From contig CAVPYB010000003.1 of NCBI GenBank assembly GCA_963709875.1, positions 124,001 through 188,000 on the forward strand: DNA of 64,000 nucleotides, written 5' to 3'. Under the pieces are notes generated by a model, which had not been told where the DNA came from, did not search any database, and was given only the letters and a program-made list of their open reading frames with translations. The stretch's first letter is position 1. Every line of letters begins with the position of its first letter. Positions 46,654-55,999 of this stretch are shown here, one piece after another. A program made the translations under genes and the position numbers. Source of the DNA: JAQBDA01 sp963709875 (lineage in GTDB: Bacteria > Chloroflexota > Anaerolineae > Anaerolineales > UBA4823).

Positions 46654-47823
46654 TTAAGGGAGGTAATTCAGGGGGTTGGGTTTAGCTCCGTTATAAACCA
46701 TCTCGAAGTGCAGATGTGAGCCAGTGGAGTTACCCGTACTACCTACTGCGCCAATATAGCCGCCCTGAAAGACGCTTTGCCCACAGGTAACCGCGACTGC
46801 GCTCAGGTGGGCGTATGCGGTCTGCCAGCCATTACCATGGTCGATCACCACCATATAGCCATAGCCGTAATTGCTCCATCCTGAAAAGACGACCACGCCA
46901 CTGTCAGAAGCGAACACTGCATTGCCCACCGCTCCGGCGATATCGATAGCAGGATGGATGCCCGAATAGCCATATCCAGAGATCGAGTGAGCAGGGGTTG
47001 GCCAGACAAAGGTACCTGTCCCTATCGCTCCTTCATAGACAGAACCGCAGTATCCATCACCATAATAGCGTGCTGAAGCCGGGTTGCTGCGCGAGATAGC
47101 TGGAGGACCCCAATCCTTTAGCTGCCGTATCCCTCCTGGCACGATCAACCAGGATCCTGCCTCGATGCCAGGATCACTGGAGTCGGCGACAGTTAAGTCG
47201 ATTCGATTTCCGGGATAGCTGATAATCGAAGCCTGGTCTACCTGGAAGAATGAAGCCACTCCTGCAAGGCTATCGCCTGCATTCCATTGATAATATACAC
47301 CATCGGTGGGCAAGATATTCAGCACCTGGTCTTGAGACAGCAGGTGAGGGTTATCCTCCAGGGTATCAAAATTTCCCCACAGTATTGTTTCGGGCTTTAA
47401 ATTGAACACGTCGGCGATGCTGAATAAACTGTCACCAACTTCAACCGTGTAGGTGATCACATCCACCCGCGGCCGGTTGGGAATGGTGGTGTTGATCAGC
47501 GGAACACGGAGGATTCCGTTGATATCGCTCGCACCATCGAGTGATAGCTTCGCCAGTTTGATGTTGAACACGCTGTCACTGGCGGGACTGGGATCTGACT
47601 GCTCGCCAGATTCCAGGGTGCTTACAGGCGAGCCAATGGGTTCGAGTTCAGTTGCAAAACTGGCGGCACCTGTCTTGTTCAATCTTTCAATGAGCCCCGG
47701 CAGCCTGAACCAGGCGATAAATCCAAGGACTACCAGGCTGATCAGCATAAGAACGTTAACACCAGCGATTAACAAGCGTTTTGGGAAACTGGGTCTGAAT
47801 TTATTTTCTTGATTGTCTTGCAT
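46654..47823 (-). CDS. LysM plus M23 peptidoglycan endopeptidase
   Basis: A 389-residue protein: one membrane anchor (about 17-40), a linker, a LysM domain (YTVEVGDSLFSIADVFNLKP) with a second weaker LysM-like unit (WNAGDSLAGVASFFQVD), and a C-terminal M23 domain. The zinc ligands are visible in GYSGIHPAIDIAG, AYAHLS and SHLHFE. It should cut cross-links or act as a murein-hydrolase activator outside the membrane. All M23 ligands are present, so it is probably active. Confidence 0.92.
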   Translation of the reverse strand: MQDNQENKFRPSFPKRLLIAGVNVLMLISLVVLGFIAWFRLPGLIERLNKTGAASFATELEPIGSPVSTLESGEQSDPSPASDSVFNIKLAKLSLDGASDINGILRVPLINTTIPNRPRVDVITYTVEVGDSLFSIADVFNLKPETILWGNFDTLEDNPHLLSQDQVLNILPTDGVYYQWNAGDSLAGVASFFQVDQASIISYPGNRIDLTVADSSDPGIEAGSWLIVPGGIRQLKDWGPPAISRSNPASARYYGDGYCGSVYEGAIGTGTFVWPTPAHSISGYGYSGIHPAIDIAGAVGNAVFASDSGVVVFSGWSNYGYGYMVVIDHGNGWQTAYAHLSAVAVTCGQSVFQGGYIGAVGSTGNSTGSHLHFEMVYNGAKPNPLNYLP

Positions 47824-47979
47824 ACAGAAGGCTCCATTCAGCCATGGCTCGGGGCGAATTACCTGCCAATTCTACTACATTACAGTGAGTGGAGCTGAAC
47901 TGATCTGTTCGGGGGCTTCAATGTGGTCTTGATGCTTCGACAAGAACCACTCTTGGCTCTAAAGTGTATAAGATGGAAG

Positions 47980-50032
47980 CTAGGCTGGCGATTTATCTAA
48001 CTGGGCGCTGAAATCTAAGCTTGAGGTTACAGGCTGCTGGCAGACAAATTGGCGGCAGACATACGCGGTTGGCAGATCATTGAGCATAACACGATCTTTC
48101 AAGAGAGGCGGAGAGTTCACTGGTACAGGCGCAGCGGATTGAGCTACAACTATGTTTGGGCGGTAGCTGCTCCACAAAACGTCTGCGAGCGGCTTCAAAG
48201 CGGGGCTGGAGGCTTCGCCGATAAGGACGACTTCATCGATGCCTGAAATATATGCATCTGCTGCGCATAGCCAATTGCTAAATGCAGTTGGATAGCGTAC
48301 AGCCTGGGTAATTACCGGCTCAAGCATCTTCCCGGCAGTCTCGAGCCACGCTTGATTACCGGTATAACCCGCCATTTTTATCAAAGCAAGGCAGGCAAGC
48401 GAATTCCCGCTGGGAGTGGCATTGTCCTGGATATCTCTAGGGCGGGTGAGTAGAGTTTCGTGGTCTTGGCGTGTATCGTAAAAACCATTCCCGGTATCTG
48501 CGAAATTTTCGATCATCTCGGAGGTTAACTTTTCAGCCGCGTTATACCAACGAAGATCAAAATCGGACTGGTAGAGAGCCAACAGCCCCAGGATGAGGCT
48601 GGCATAATCTTCCAAATATCCGTTGTGCTGTGCTGACCCATCCCTCCAGCTGCGCAGCAAACGATCATTTTGATAGAGCTCATCCACTAGAAATGCAGCA
48701 TTGCGCTGAGCTGCTGCCTGATAATCTGGTCTACCAAGATATCGAGCCAATTCGGCAAACACGATCAGGGCCAACGCATTCCAGGAAGTGAGCACTTTAT
48801 CGTCTGTGGCTGGACGGATGCGCGGCTCGCGAGCCTTGAGGAGCTGCAAATGCATGATATCAAGCCGTTCTTCAATCTCCTGGATAGGGATGGTGTACCG
48901 CTCTGCTAGCTCAATATTCGTGGCTGCTCTTTGTAAGATGATCTGCCCTTCGAAATTACCTAATTCGGGGAGCAGATAGGCACTGGAGAAGAGCTGGAAA
49001 TCATCGGCATCCTTCAGTACGCTCTTGATCTCATCTGTAGACCAGACATAGAATTTACCTTCTTCGCCCTCGGAATCTGCATCCAGGCTGCTGAAGAAAC
49101 CGCCTTTTGGGTGTGCCAGCTCGCGCAGGATGAAATCGAGGGTGCTCTGACATACTTTCTTGAATTGTTCATCTTTGGTGACCAGGTATGCATGCAGATA
49201 AGCGCTCGCGAGCAAGGCGTTATCGTAGAGCATCTTCTCGAAATGCGGGATCAGCCAGTCATTATCCGTGCTGTAGCGGGCAAATCCACCGCCAATTACA
49301 TCGTACATGCCACCGCGAGACATAACCGTGAGAGCGTGCACGCAAACATCTCTGGCCAGTTTGTCGCCGCTGTTAGCCCGGCGCAGGAGGAACTCAACTG
49401 CCATAGCCTGGGGAAATTTTGGTGCGCTGCCCCAGCCGCCGTTCTGCCAATCATACGCCTGGGCAAGGGTGAAGGCAGCGCCTTCGAGGTCTCCGGCGCT
49501 CAGAACTCTGCGAGGCTGCATTGATCTGGTTGGCTTGCTCAAGGTGCTCGCTGATCTTCCGGGCAGAGGCATCTATTCCATGGCGGTCACTTTTCCAGGT
49601 ACGGGAGACTGCCAGCAGGATCTCGCTGAATGCCGGCATGTTGAAACGCCTTGTTGGGGGGAAGTAGGTGCCTCCATAGAAGGGTTCTCCGCCCGGAGTA
49701 AGGAACACAGACATTGGCCATCCACCCTGCCCGGTCATGGCAACAACAGCATTCATGTAGATACCATCCAGGTCCGGTCTCTCTTCACGATCCACCTTGA
49801 TGTTGATAAAGTTTTCGTTCATCAAGGCAGCCGTTCCCGGATCTTCGAAAGATTCATGTGCCATAACGTGGCACCAATGGCAGGCAGCATAGCCGATGCT
49901 CAAAAAGATCGGTTTATCCTGTCTGCGAGCTTCGTCGAGAGCTTCTTGATCCCACGGGTACCAATCAACTGGGTTATTGGCATGCTGTAAAAGGTAGGGC
50001 GAATTTTGGTCAACCAATCGATTAGGCACCAC
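47980..50032 (-). CDS. YyaL/SSP411-type thioredoxin-fold plus glycoside-hydrolase-like protein, one frameshift
   Basis: The N-terminal part has the DUF255 thioredoxin fold with NSPYLLQHANNPVDWYPW and GYAACHWCHVMAHESF. At about 49525 the frame shifts and the (alpha/alpha)6-barrel half continues (RVLSAGDLEGAAFTLAQAYD, NGGWGSAPKFPQAMAVEFLL, WNALALIVFAELARYLG). The joined protein is about 680 residues, as in the family. The exact reaction is unknown. The ATG overlaps the stop of scpA by one base, so they are probably co-transcribed. Confidence 0.88.
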
Positions 50033-50811
50033 TATTCTCCAAATTCCAGCTCGAAATCCTCTTCGAGATTGCTCATGCCGGTTGGTTCGATGTCGATCTC
50101 GCCAAAAAGTGACTGTTGGGATACTTGAATCTGGTCACGTTTGATCAGCTCTAACATGGCTAGAAACGTAACCACGATTTCAAGGCGTGATCGGGTAGAT
50201 TGTATGAATGAGTGGAATGTCGATCTACCAGCCAGTCTCAGCCTGGATACGATTTGATTGATCTTCTGGCGAATCGTAATTGTGGAAGGAGCTACAACGG
50301 TCTTCAATTCATCCTGAATTGTGCTGCCTGATAAGATGATCCGGGCAGCATCGATGAGATCATCCTTGGTGATACCGCTGAGATCCAGGCTGCCAGCGAT
50401 CTTTGGGGGTGGCGACAGGCGAAGGTAGGTATGCTGCCCAAGCGTTTCTAAGTCAAACAGATGGGTTGCAGCTATTTTAAACTTCCTATACAGTTGTAAT
50501 TGCCGGGCGAGCGCTTCTCCGGGGTCTTCTTCGCCTTCTTCGCGCAGTGGAGGTCGAGGCAGCAGGACTTCAGACTTTATTTGGATCAGCTTAGCCGCGA
50601 TAATCAGAAAGCCGGACATCTCCTCCGCAGCGAGAATGCTGTGACTGTGGATATGAGCAAGGAACTGATCTGTCACCTGAGCCAGGGAGAGTTTGGTAAT
50701 ATCCAACTCAGCCCTCTCGATCAAATGGAGCAGTAGATCGAGGGGTCCCTCGTAGACAGGTGTCTCAACCCGATAAGCCTGTGCTTGCAGGTCAATCTCT
50801 TCGTCAGCCAT
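50032..50811 (-). CDS. scpA: Segregation and condensation protein A (kleisin)
   Basis: A 259-residue kleisin that bridges SMC heads in chromosome condensation. The N-terminal YEGPLDLLLHLIERAELDIT is the family hallmark. MSGFLIIAAKLIQIKSEVLL follows, and the C-terminal winged helix carries VTFLAMLELIKRDQIQV. No scpB is adjacent. A TATAAT lies eight bases before the ATG, so the leader is nearly absent, and the promoter abuts that of the divergent thioredoxin gene. Confidence 0.95.
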   Translation of the reverse strand: MADEEIDLQAQAYRVETPVYEGPLDLLLHLIERAELDITKLSLAQVTDQFLAHIHSHSILAAEEMSGFLIIAAKLIQIKSEVLLPRPPLREEGEEDPGEALARQLQLYRKFKIAATHLFDLETLGQHTYLRLSPPPKIAGSLDLSGITKDDLIDAARIILSGSTIQDELKTVVAPSTITIRQKINQIVSRLRLAGRSTFHSFIQSTRSRLEIVVTFLAMLELIKRDQIQVSQQSLFGEIDIEPTGMSNLEEDFELEFGE

Positions 50812-50819
50812 CTTTGGCG

Positions 50820-50825
50820 ATTATA
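50820..50825 (-). promoter_or_regulatory. Predicted -10 element of scpA
   Basis: TATAAT on the minus strand with eight bases to the scpA ATG. One base separates it from the -35 element of the thioredoxin promoter. Confidence 0.45.
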
Positions 50826-50826
50826 C

Positions 50827-50855
50827 CTGACAATTCCTCTAGCTCGTGCTATACT
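50827..50855 (+). promoter_or_regulatory. Sigma70-type promoter of the thioredoxin gene
   Basis: CTGACA, a 17-base spacer and TATACT preceded by TGC (extended -10). The start point is expected near 50862, about 16 bases before the ATG, leaving room for GGAGG. Confidence 0.75.
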
Positions 50856-50877
50856 AGAACGTATGGAGGATCACAAC

Positions 50878-51231
50878 ATGATTGATGAACCGGTTCATGT
50901 CACCGACGCAGCTTTCGAGAAAGTCGTCTTACAATCTCCCATACCGGCAATCGTTGATTTTTGGGCACCGTGGTGCGGGCCATGCCGGATGGTTGCGCCA
51001 ACACTGGATAAGCTGGCCAAGGAATATACTGGCAAGCTGCTGGTCGCCAAAGTCAACACCGATGAAAACCCTGAATGGGCGGGAAAGTATGGTGTGCAGG
51101 GTATACCAACCATGCTGTTTGTGTCTGGGGGCAAAATCGTACACCGACAGGTAGGGGCATTACCCGAGCCCATGCTGCGCGATGTTGTTACACAGTTTAT
51201 TGACGTAGTAACAGTAAGACAACCAGAGTAA
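50878..51231 (+). CDS. Thioredoxin
   Basis: A 117-residue classical thioredoxin with the WCGPC active site in FWAPWCGPCRMVAP and the cis-Pro loop GIPTMLF. It reduces protein disulfides in the cytoplasm. ATG at 50878 is chosen because GGAGG sits seven bases before it; an ATG at 50863 would include that site in the gene. A bidirectional terminator follows directly. Confidence 0.94.
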   Translation: MIDEPVHVTDAAFEKVVLQSPIPAIVDFWAPWCGPCRMVAPTLDKLAKEYTGKLLVAKVNTDENPEWAGKYGVQGIPTMLFVSGGKIVHRQVGALPEPMLRDVVTQFIDVVTVRQPE

Positions 51232-51238
51232 ATAATAT

Positions 51239-51269
51239 AAGATGGCGGGTATTTTTCCCCGCCATCTTT
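51239..51269. terminator. Bidirectional terminator between thioredoxin and murA
   Basis: A perfect 11-bp stem (51239-51249 with 51258-51268) with an eight-base loop. T-rich sequence follows on the plus strand and ATATTATTT on the minus strand. It serves both convergent genes. Confidence 0.85.
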
Positions 51270-51273
51270 GTAT

Positions 51274-52566
51274 TTAATCCCCTGCCACTCGTTCGATCTG
51301 AGCGCCGATTCGTCTCAGCTTCTCATCGACCCTTTCATAGCCCCTGTCGATCTGACCGACATTGCGAATGGTTGATTTCCCTTCTGCAGCCAGGGCTGAG
51401 ATCACCAGTGCCATTCCGGCACGTATGTCCGGGCTCTCGAGGTTTTCACCGTAGAGCATGGTCGGACCTTGCACGATACAACGGTGAGGGTCGCAAAGCA
51501 CGATTTGCGCACCCATTCCAACCAGCTTATCGATGAAGTACATACGGCTGGGATACATCCAGTCGTGGAATAATACACTGCCCTTTGATTGGGTCGCAAC
51601 CACGATGGCGATGCTCATCAAGTCGGTAGGGAATGCCGGCCAGGGCATCACGCTGATCTCCGGGATGGCATCCCCCAGGTCTGGCTCGACGCTTAATAAT
51701 TGCTCCTCAGGCACGATCACATCCTGCCCCTTTGTAACCCACTCTACGCCCAGCCGTTTGAAGACGACGGAGATCATGTCCAGATACTCGGGTCCGGCAT
51801 TGCGGATGGTGATCGTGCTGCCGGTTACCACCGCCGCGCCAATAAAGCTGACTACTTCCAGATAATCCGGTCCAATTGTGAACTCACACCCATGCAGGCG
51901 GGGTACACCCTGGATATGCAAGGTGTTCGACCCGATGTCCTCGATCTTGGCGCCCATTTTATTGAGGAAATGGCACAACTCCTGGATATGCGGCTCCGAA
52001 GCAGCATTGCGCAGAATTGTATCGCCCTGGGCGGTTGCGGAAGCCATGATGGCGTTCTCGGTGGCTGTCACGCTGGCTTCATCCAGCAGGATGTTGGCGC
52101 CTTTGAGGTTTTTTGCCTGGAAATGGAAACGCTTCTCGCCGCGATGGTAATCAACCTTAGTGCCCAAAGCTTCGAACGCCAGGATGTGCGTATCTAGCCT
52201 GCGGCGACCGATGACATCTCCTCCAGGCGGTGGGAGAAGCAAGTCTCCCGATCGGGCGATCATCGGACCGGCAATCAGGATCGATGCCCTGATCTTACGG
52301 CACATCTCGGGATCAAGGTCAGACGGACGCACATCCCTTGCGTGTACCTGCCATGTGTGATCGCCCAGCACGGATATCTCCACACCCAGACTTTTCAGCA
52401 GGCTTTGCATGGTACGGACATCTTGAATGTCGGGTACGTTATGTAGAATGATGGGATCCTGAGTGAGCGTGCAGGCAGCAAGCAGCGGCAGGGCTGCATT
52501 TTTATTTCCTGATGGAGTAATTTCTCCGGATAAGGGCGCGCGACCCTGGATGATGAGTTTATCCAA
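51274..52566 (-). CDS. murA: UDP-N-acetylglucosamine 1-carboxyvinyltransferase
   Basis: First committed enzyme of peptidoglycan synthesis; transfers enolpyruvate from PEP to UDP-GlcNAc. The 430-residue product has the catalytic Lys in SGNKNAALPLLA and the PEP-binding Arg region KIRASILIAGPMIAR. The active-site loop reads PPGGDVIGRRRLDTHI: Asp117 stands where most MurA have Cys (C115 in E. coli). Cys is what fosfomycin alkylates, so this enzyme should be insensitive. The start is a TTG with AGGAGG five bases before it. No second murA is in the window. Confidence 0.94.
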   Translation of the reverse strand: MDKLIIQGRAPLSGEITPSGNKNAALPLLAACTLTQDPIILHNVPDIQDVRTMQSLLKSLGVEISVLGDHTWQVHARDVRPSDLDPEMCRKIRASILIAGPMIARSGDLLLPPPGGDVIGRRRLDTHILAFEALGTKVDYHRGEKRFHFQAKNLKGANILLDEASVTATENAIMASATAQGDTILRNAASEPHIQELCHFLNKMGAKIEDIGSNTLHIQGVPRLHGCEFTIGPDYLEVVSFIGAAVVTGSTITIRNAGPEYLDMISVVFKRLGVEWVTKGQDVIVPEEQLLSVEPDLGDAIPEISVMPWPAFPTDLMSIAIVVATQSKGSVLFHDWMYPSRMYFIDKLVGMGAQIVLCDPHRCIVQGPTMLYGENLESPDIRAGMALVISALAAEGKSTIRNVGQIDRGYERVDEKLRRIGAQIERVAGD

Positions 52567-52626
52567 ATTCGCCTCCTGGGGGAAGATTTTGAGAGATGAA
52601 GGCAGGTTTGTCCTCGCCAGTACTGC

Positions 52627-52632
52627 TATAAT
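52627..52632 (+). promoter_or_regulatory. Predicted extended -10 element, leaderless arrangement
   Basis: TATAAT preceded by TGC, then six bases and the ATG of the prepilin peptidase gene. No ribosome binding site is visible. Confidence 0.55.
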
Positions 52633-52638
52633 ACACCT

Positions 52639-53403
52639 ATGTCAAATATTTTGCCACTCGTGTTGGCAGCGGCAGCCGGCTGGATGGCTGGCATATTGGT
52701 GAATTACACCGCGGATCAATTGCCGGTCAGGCGCAGATTTTCCCCTCCAATATGCCTGAACTGTGAGACAAAACAACCGTTATTGAACTACTTATTCTGG
52801 CCGAGAGTATGTCAAACGTGCGGTAAGCGACGAACTACGAGGACTGTAATCGTCGAATCAACTTTTATCATTGTATCAATCTGGTTGTGGATGGACCCGG
52901 GCACACGATTCGCGTTTATCGAAGGGCTTGTACTGCTGGCATATTTCGGCGTCGTCACTGTGATCGACATTGAGCACAGGTTGATCCTGCACCCGGTTAG
53001 CATCGTTGGTGGGATACTTGGGCTGATCTACGGCATGCAGCTACACGGCGTGTGGAGCACGGTAATTGGCGGGATGGCTGGATTCGGAACGATGCTGGTG
53101 TTGTACCTGTTCGGTATCCTTTTCTCGGCATTCCAGGCACGCAGACGTGGTGAGTTGCAATTTGAAGACGCCCTGGGATTCGGGGATGTCAACCTGGGTG
53201 GGATTCTGGGGCTGCTCTTAGGATGGCCCGGGGTTGTCGCCGGTTTGCTTTTGGCTGTGATCCTGGCAGGAGCATTGAGCCTGGTTTACCTGGTCTGGAC
53301 ACTGATCCGGAAGCGCTATGACTTAAGCCTGGCTATCCCTTACGGACCATTTTTGGTGGCGAGTGCAATATGGCTGCTCTACTTTACAGGTAGTTTGAGC
53401 TAG
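52639..53403 (+). CDS. Type IV prepilin peptidase (A24 family)
   Basis: A 254-residue membrane aspartic peptidase with about seven to eight helices. The N-terminal cytoplasmic loop has a CxxC pair at each end (CLNCETKQP, CQTCGKRR), as in PilD. Catalytic Asp residues are in VIDIEHR and in GFGDVNLGG (GxGD). It would cleave leader peptides of pilin-like proteins, presumably including the TadE/TadG-like proteins encoded next. The downstream TadE gene starts five bases after its stop. Confidence 0.93.
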   Translation: MSNILPLVLAAAAGWMAGILVNYTADQLPVRRRFSPPICLNCETKQPLLNYLFWPRVCQTCGKRRTTRTVIVESTFIIVSIWLWMDPGTRFAFIEGLVLLAYFGVVTVIDIEHRLILHPVSIVGGILGLIYGMQLHGVWSTVIGGMAGFGTMLVLYLFGILFSAFQARRRGELQFEDALGFGDVNLGGILGLLLGWPGVVAGLLLAVILAGALSLVYLVWTLIRKRYDLSLAIPYGPFLVASAIWLLYFTGSLS

Positions 53404-53408
53404 TAGCA

Positions 53409-54098
53409 ATGGTGGCTGGTCGTAGGATATCTTCCAGGGGAGAAGGCCAGAGTCTGGTAGAGCTGGCGTTGATCATCCCTTTGATCTTAATCATGCTGGT
53501 TGGGATGATCGAAGTGGGCTTCCTGGTATTCAATTATTTGAATGCCCTCGACCTGACCCGAGAGGCAGCAAGATTCGCTTCAGTCCGGGATTATAATACG
53601 TCAACGACAGGCTCGGCGACCAGCGCGGACTGTACGGACAATTTGCTAGATTACTATAAAGACACCGCCTGTTTCTTCATCGACCCCTCTCTAAACCCGA
53701 ATATCCCCCTAGATCCAAACAGGTACGATGATGTTACGATTTCAGTATTCACCGTTGTCTCTGGTACGACGGCGACAATCTCAGACCGCTGGCCGCAGGC
53801 ACCCATCGATACTGATGGAGATGGCGTGTGGTCGCAGTATAATAATAACTGGACGAAGGATTGCCAGGGAAATGTTATCCACAGCCAGCCGATCTATACA
53901 AATGCGGACGTGGAGGCGAAATTTCTCTCCTCCGCGCCGAAGTCGAAAGGTCTGGTCCTGGTGGAGGCGCATATATGTTACGACCAGTTGATATATATCC
54001 CGATCCTATCGGATTATATCGGATCTCCATTCCGTATCCATACCTATACGTTCATGCCGGCACCGGAAGCGATCCCAACGCCCACGCCTATCCCTTGA
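53409..54098 (+). CDS. TadE-like pilus assembly protein
   Basis: A 229-residue protein beginning with GEGQSLVELALIIPLILIML, the TadE-type pseudopilin N-terminus with the conserved Glu. The single membrane helix covers about residues 15-45. The remainder is an extracytoplasmic, beta-rich domain ending in a short TPTPIP tail. Probably a minor pilin of a Tad/Flp-like surface structure. No TadA ATPase, TadB/C or major Flp pilin is seen in the window. Confidence 0.85.
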   Translation: MVAGRRISSRGEGQSLVELALIIPLILIMLVGMIEVGFLVFNYLNALDLTREAARFASVRDYNTSTTGSATSADCTDNLLDYYKDTACFFIDPSLNPNIPLDPNRYDDVTISVFTVVSGTTATISDRWPQAPIDTDGDGVWSQYNNNWTKDCQGNVIHSQPIYTNADVEAKFLSSAPKSKGLVLVEAHICYDQLIYIPILSDYIGSPFRIHTYTFMPAPEAIPTPTPIP

Positions 54099-54117
54099 CT
54101 GCCTGGCAGGAGGGTTA

Positions 54118-55881
54118 ATGTCGCAATATCGTTGGCTGATCAGCATACGCAATCCAGTTCTTATGAACTTGCGCATCTCCAGATTATTTCCGAGAAGGCG
54201 AGAGTCCGGTCAGGCATTATTGCTGCTGGCGATCAGCTTCCTGGCGCTGCTTGCATTTATCGGCCTGGTAACCGATGCTGGTTCACTGTATATCACATAT
54301 ACACAGCTCAAACGGGCGGTTGACGCCGCGGCAGTGGCCGCAGCCAACAACGTAAAGATCACCACGCCTGGCGAATCATACAGTGCAAGGAAGCTGCGGG
54401 TGACCGAAGCAGCTAGAGAACTGCTCTCCCTGCACGATATCACTGACTTGACGCTGGTGGAGGTGTATCTTTGTGATGATGCCACCAAACCGGCAGATTT
54501 TGCAGCCATGTGCCCACCTCCCGGCGACCCGCCAAGAAAGCTAGCATATGTCAAAGCTGTCCAGGACGCCCCGGTTTTCTTCCTGCACTTATTCGGGGTC
54601 CAGACAGTGCCTTTCTCTACAAGCGCGGTAGGGGAGGCAGCAACGGTTGACCTAGTGCTGGTAATCGATACTTCCGAATCGATGGCTTCGGATTCTTGCG
54701 ACCAGGCACCCGCCGGGGATGTCGACCCGCCCTGCACGCCCAACTATGACCCGAACGATTTCAATCCCGCAGCCTGCAATGCCGCAAATGACTGCTACCC
54801 GCTGCGCCAGGCAAAGGATGCTGCCAAATCCCTGATTGCCCGGCTGCTGCCAGGATATGATCAGGTGGCAGTGGTGCATTACGATTTTCAGGCGCACCAT
54901 GTATTTGGTCTATCGTCGGATATCGTCGCGGCGATGGCGGCAGTAGACACGATCCAGGTGCACGACGATGCTCCAGCCGCCAAGCTTGAATGGTCGAAAC
55001 CCAGTCCGCTGGGCGGATACAGGGAGTTCAACCCGATATTTCCCGATGATAGAGATGGAGATGGACAGGATTCAGATCCCAGCGCACTCTGCACGGACCT
55101 AATTGATTACCGAACCGGCCTAGCTGGAAAAGATCTTTGGGACGATATAACCGGGGAGCCGTGCGACGATGACACCTATCTGGATGCGTATGACTGGAAT
55201 GGCAATGGAGACTTTACCGACGATGGCGGCGTACCGATCGCTTCGTTCGAGCAGACTTCCCAGGTCTCTACCTGCATAGGCTGCGGCATCCGTGAGGCAA
55301 CAAATGTACTCAAGGGCGGCGGAAGACCGGACAGTGTCTGGGTGACGGTATTTTTATCGGATGGAATTGCCAACTTGAGCGATACAAATGCCACCAATCC
55401 GGTAATACCCGCAAGCTTTATCTACGGATTCTGTGGAGATGACCCTGCAACACGATTCTGGGGGTCATATTGCATCGATCGAAACCAGGGAAGCAGCGCG
55501 GGCCGGCACTGCATTGATTCGTCATTTTCCGAGTGCCCACCGGGAACATCCCACACAACCCAAAGCGGTCCATACAGCGTTGAGGATTATGCTTTTGATC
55601 TGACGGATGAAGCCGCCCTGCTCATATCAACTAATATGAACGAGCCATCTGGGGAAGATATGGTGATCTATGCAGTCGGCCTGGATGCTGCCAGAGTTGG
55701 AGCAGATATCTTGCGTTATATGGCAAATCTCGGTGAGGATGGCGACCGTACAACCGATCCCTGCCTTGGCATGGCAGCAACTAGCAACTGTGGTAATTAC
55801 TATTACGCGCCTACTGGTGCCTATCTTGATCAGATTTTCGAGAGCATCGCATCGAGGATCTTCACCAAGATAAGCCGATAG
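54118..55881 (+). CDS. TadG-like protein with von Willebrand A domain
   Basis: A 587-residue protein. The N-terminal ESGQALLLLAISFLALLAFI is the Tad_N/TadE-type helix. It is followed by the TadG Flp-type segment (LKRAVDAAAVAAANN). From about residue 178 a vWA domain starts with DLVLVIDTSESM; the MIDAS DxSxS is intact, so metal-dependent ligand binding is likely. Asp-rich loops interrupt the domain. It follows TadE by 19 bases and probably forms part of the same surface appendage or adhesin. Confidence 0.86.
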   Translation: MSQYRWLISIRNPVLMNLRISRLFPRRRESGQALLLLAISFLALLAFIGLVTDAGSLYITYTQLKRAVDAAAVAAANNVKITTPGESYSARKLRVTEAARELLSLHDITDLTLVEVYLCDDATKPADFAAMCPPPGDPPRKLAYVKAVQDAPVFFLHLFGVQTVPFSTSAVGEAATVDLVLVIDTSESMASDSCDQAPAGDVDPPCTPNYDPNDFNPAACNAANDCYPLRQAKDAAKSLIARLLPGYDQVAVVHYDFQAHHVFGLSSDIVAAMAAVDTIQVHDDAPAAKLEWSKPSPLGGYREFNPIFPDDRDGDGQDSDPSALCTDLIDYRTGLAGKDLWDDITGEPCDDDTYLDAYDWNGNGDFTDDGGVPIASFEQTSQVSTCIGCGIREATNVLKGGGRPDSVWVTVFLSDGIANLSDTNATNPVIPASFIYGFCGDDPATRFWGSYCIDRNQGSSAGRHCIDSSFSECPPGTSHTTQSGPYSVEDYAFDLTDEAALLISTNMNEPSGEDMVIYAVGLDAARVGADILRYMANLGEDGDRTTDPCLGMAATSNCGNYYYAPTGAYLDQIFESIASRIFTKISR

Positions 55882-55952
55882 CCGGTCTGCCGTGAGATGC
55901 TGCATTGAAAACCTCTAAAAAACGTGTAAATTGTATTAATTACTTCAAGTGT

Positions 55953-55958
55953 TATAAT
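55953..55958 (+). promoter_or_regulatory. Predicted extended -10 element of the TadE-PA14 gene
   Basis: TATAAT preceded by TGT. Unlike the leaderless cases it is followed by an RBS (AGGGAG near 55985) and a start further down. Confidence 0.4.
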
Positions 55959-55999
55959 GTTGCATGTGAGCAGCCAATGTGAACCAGGGAGAAATAGCT

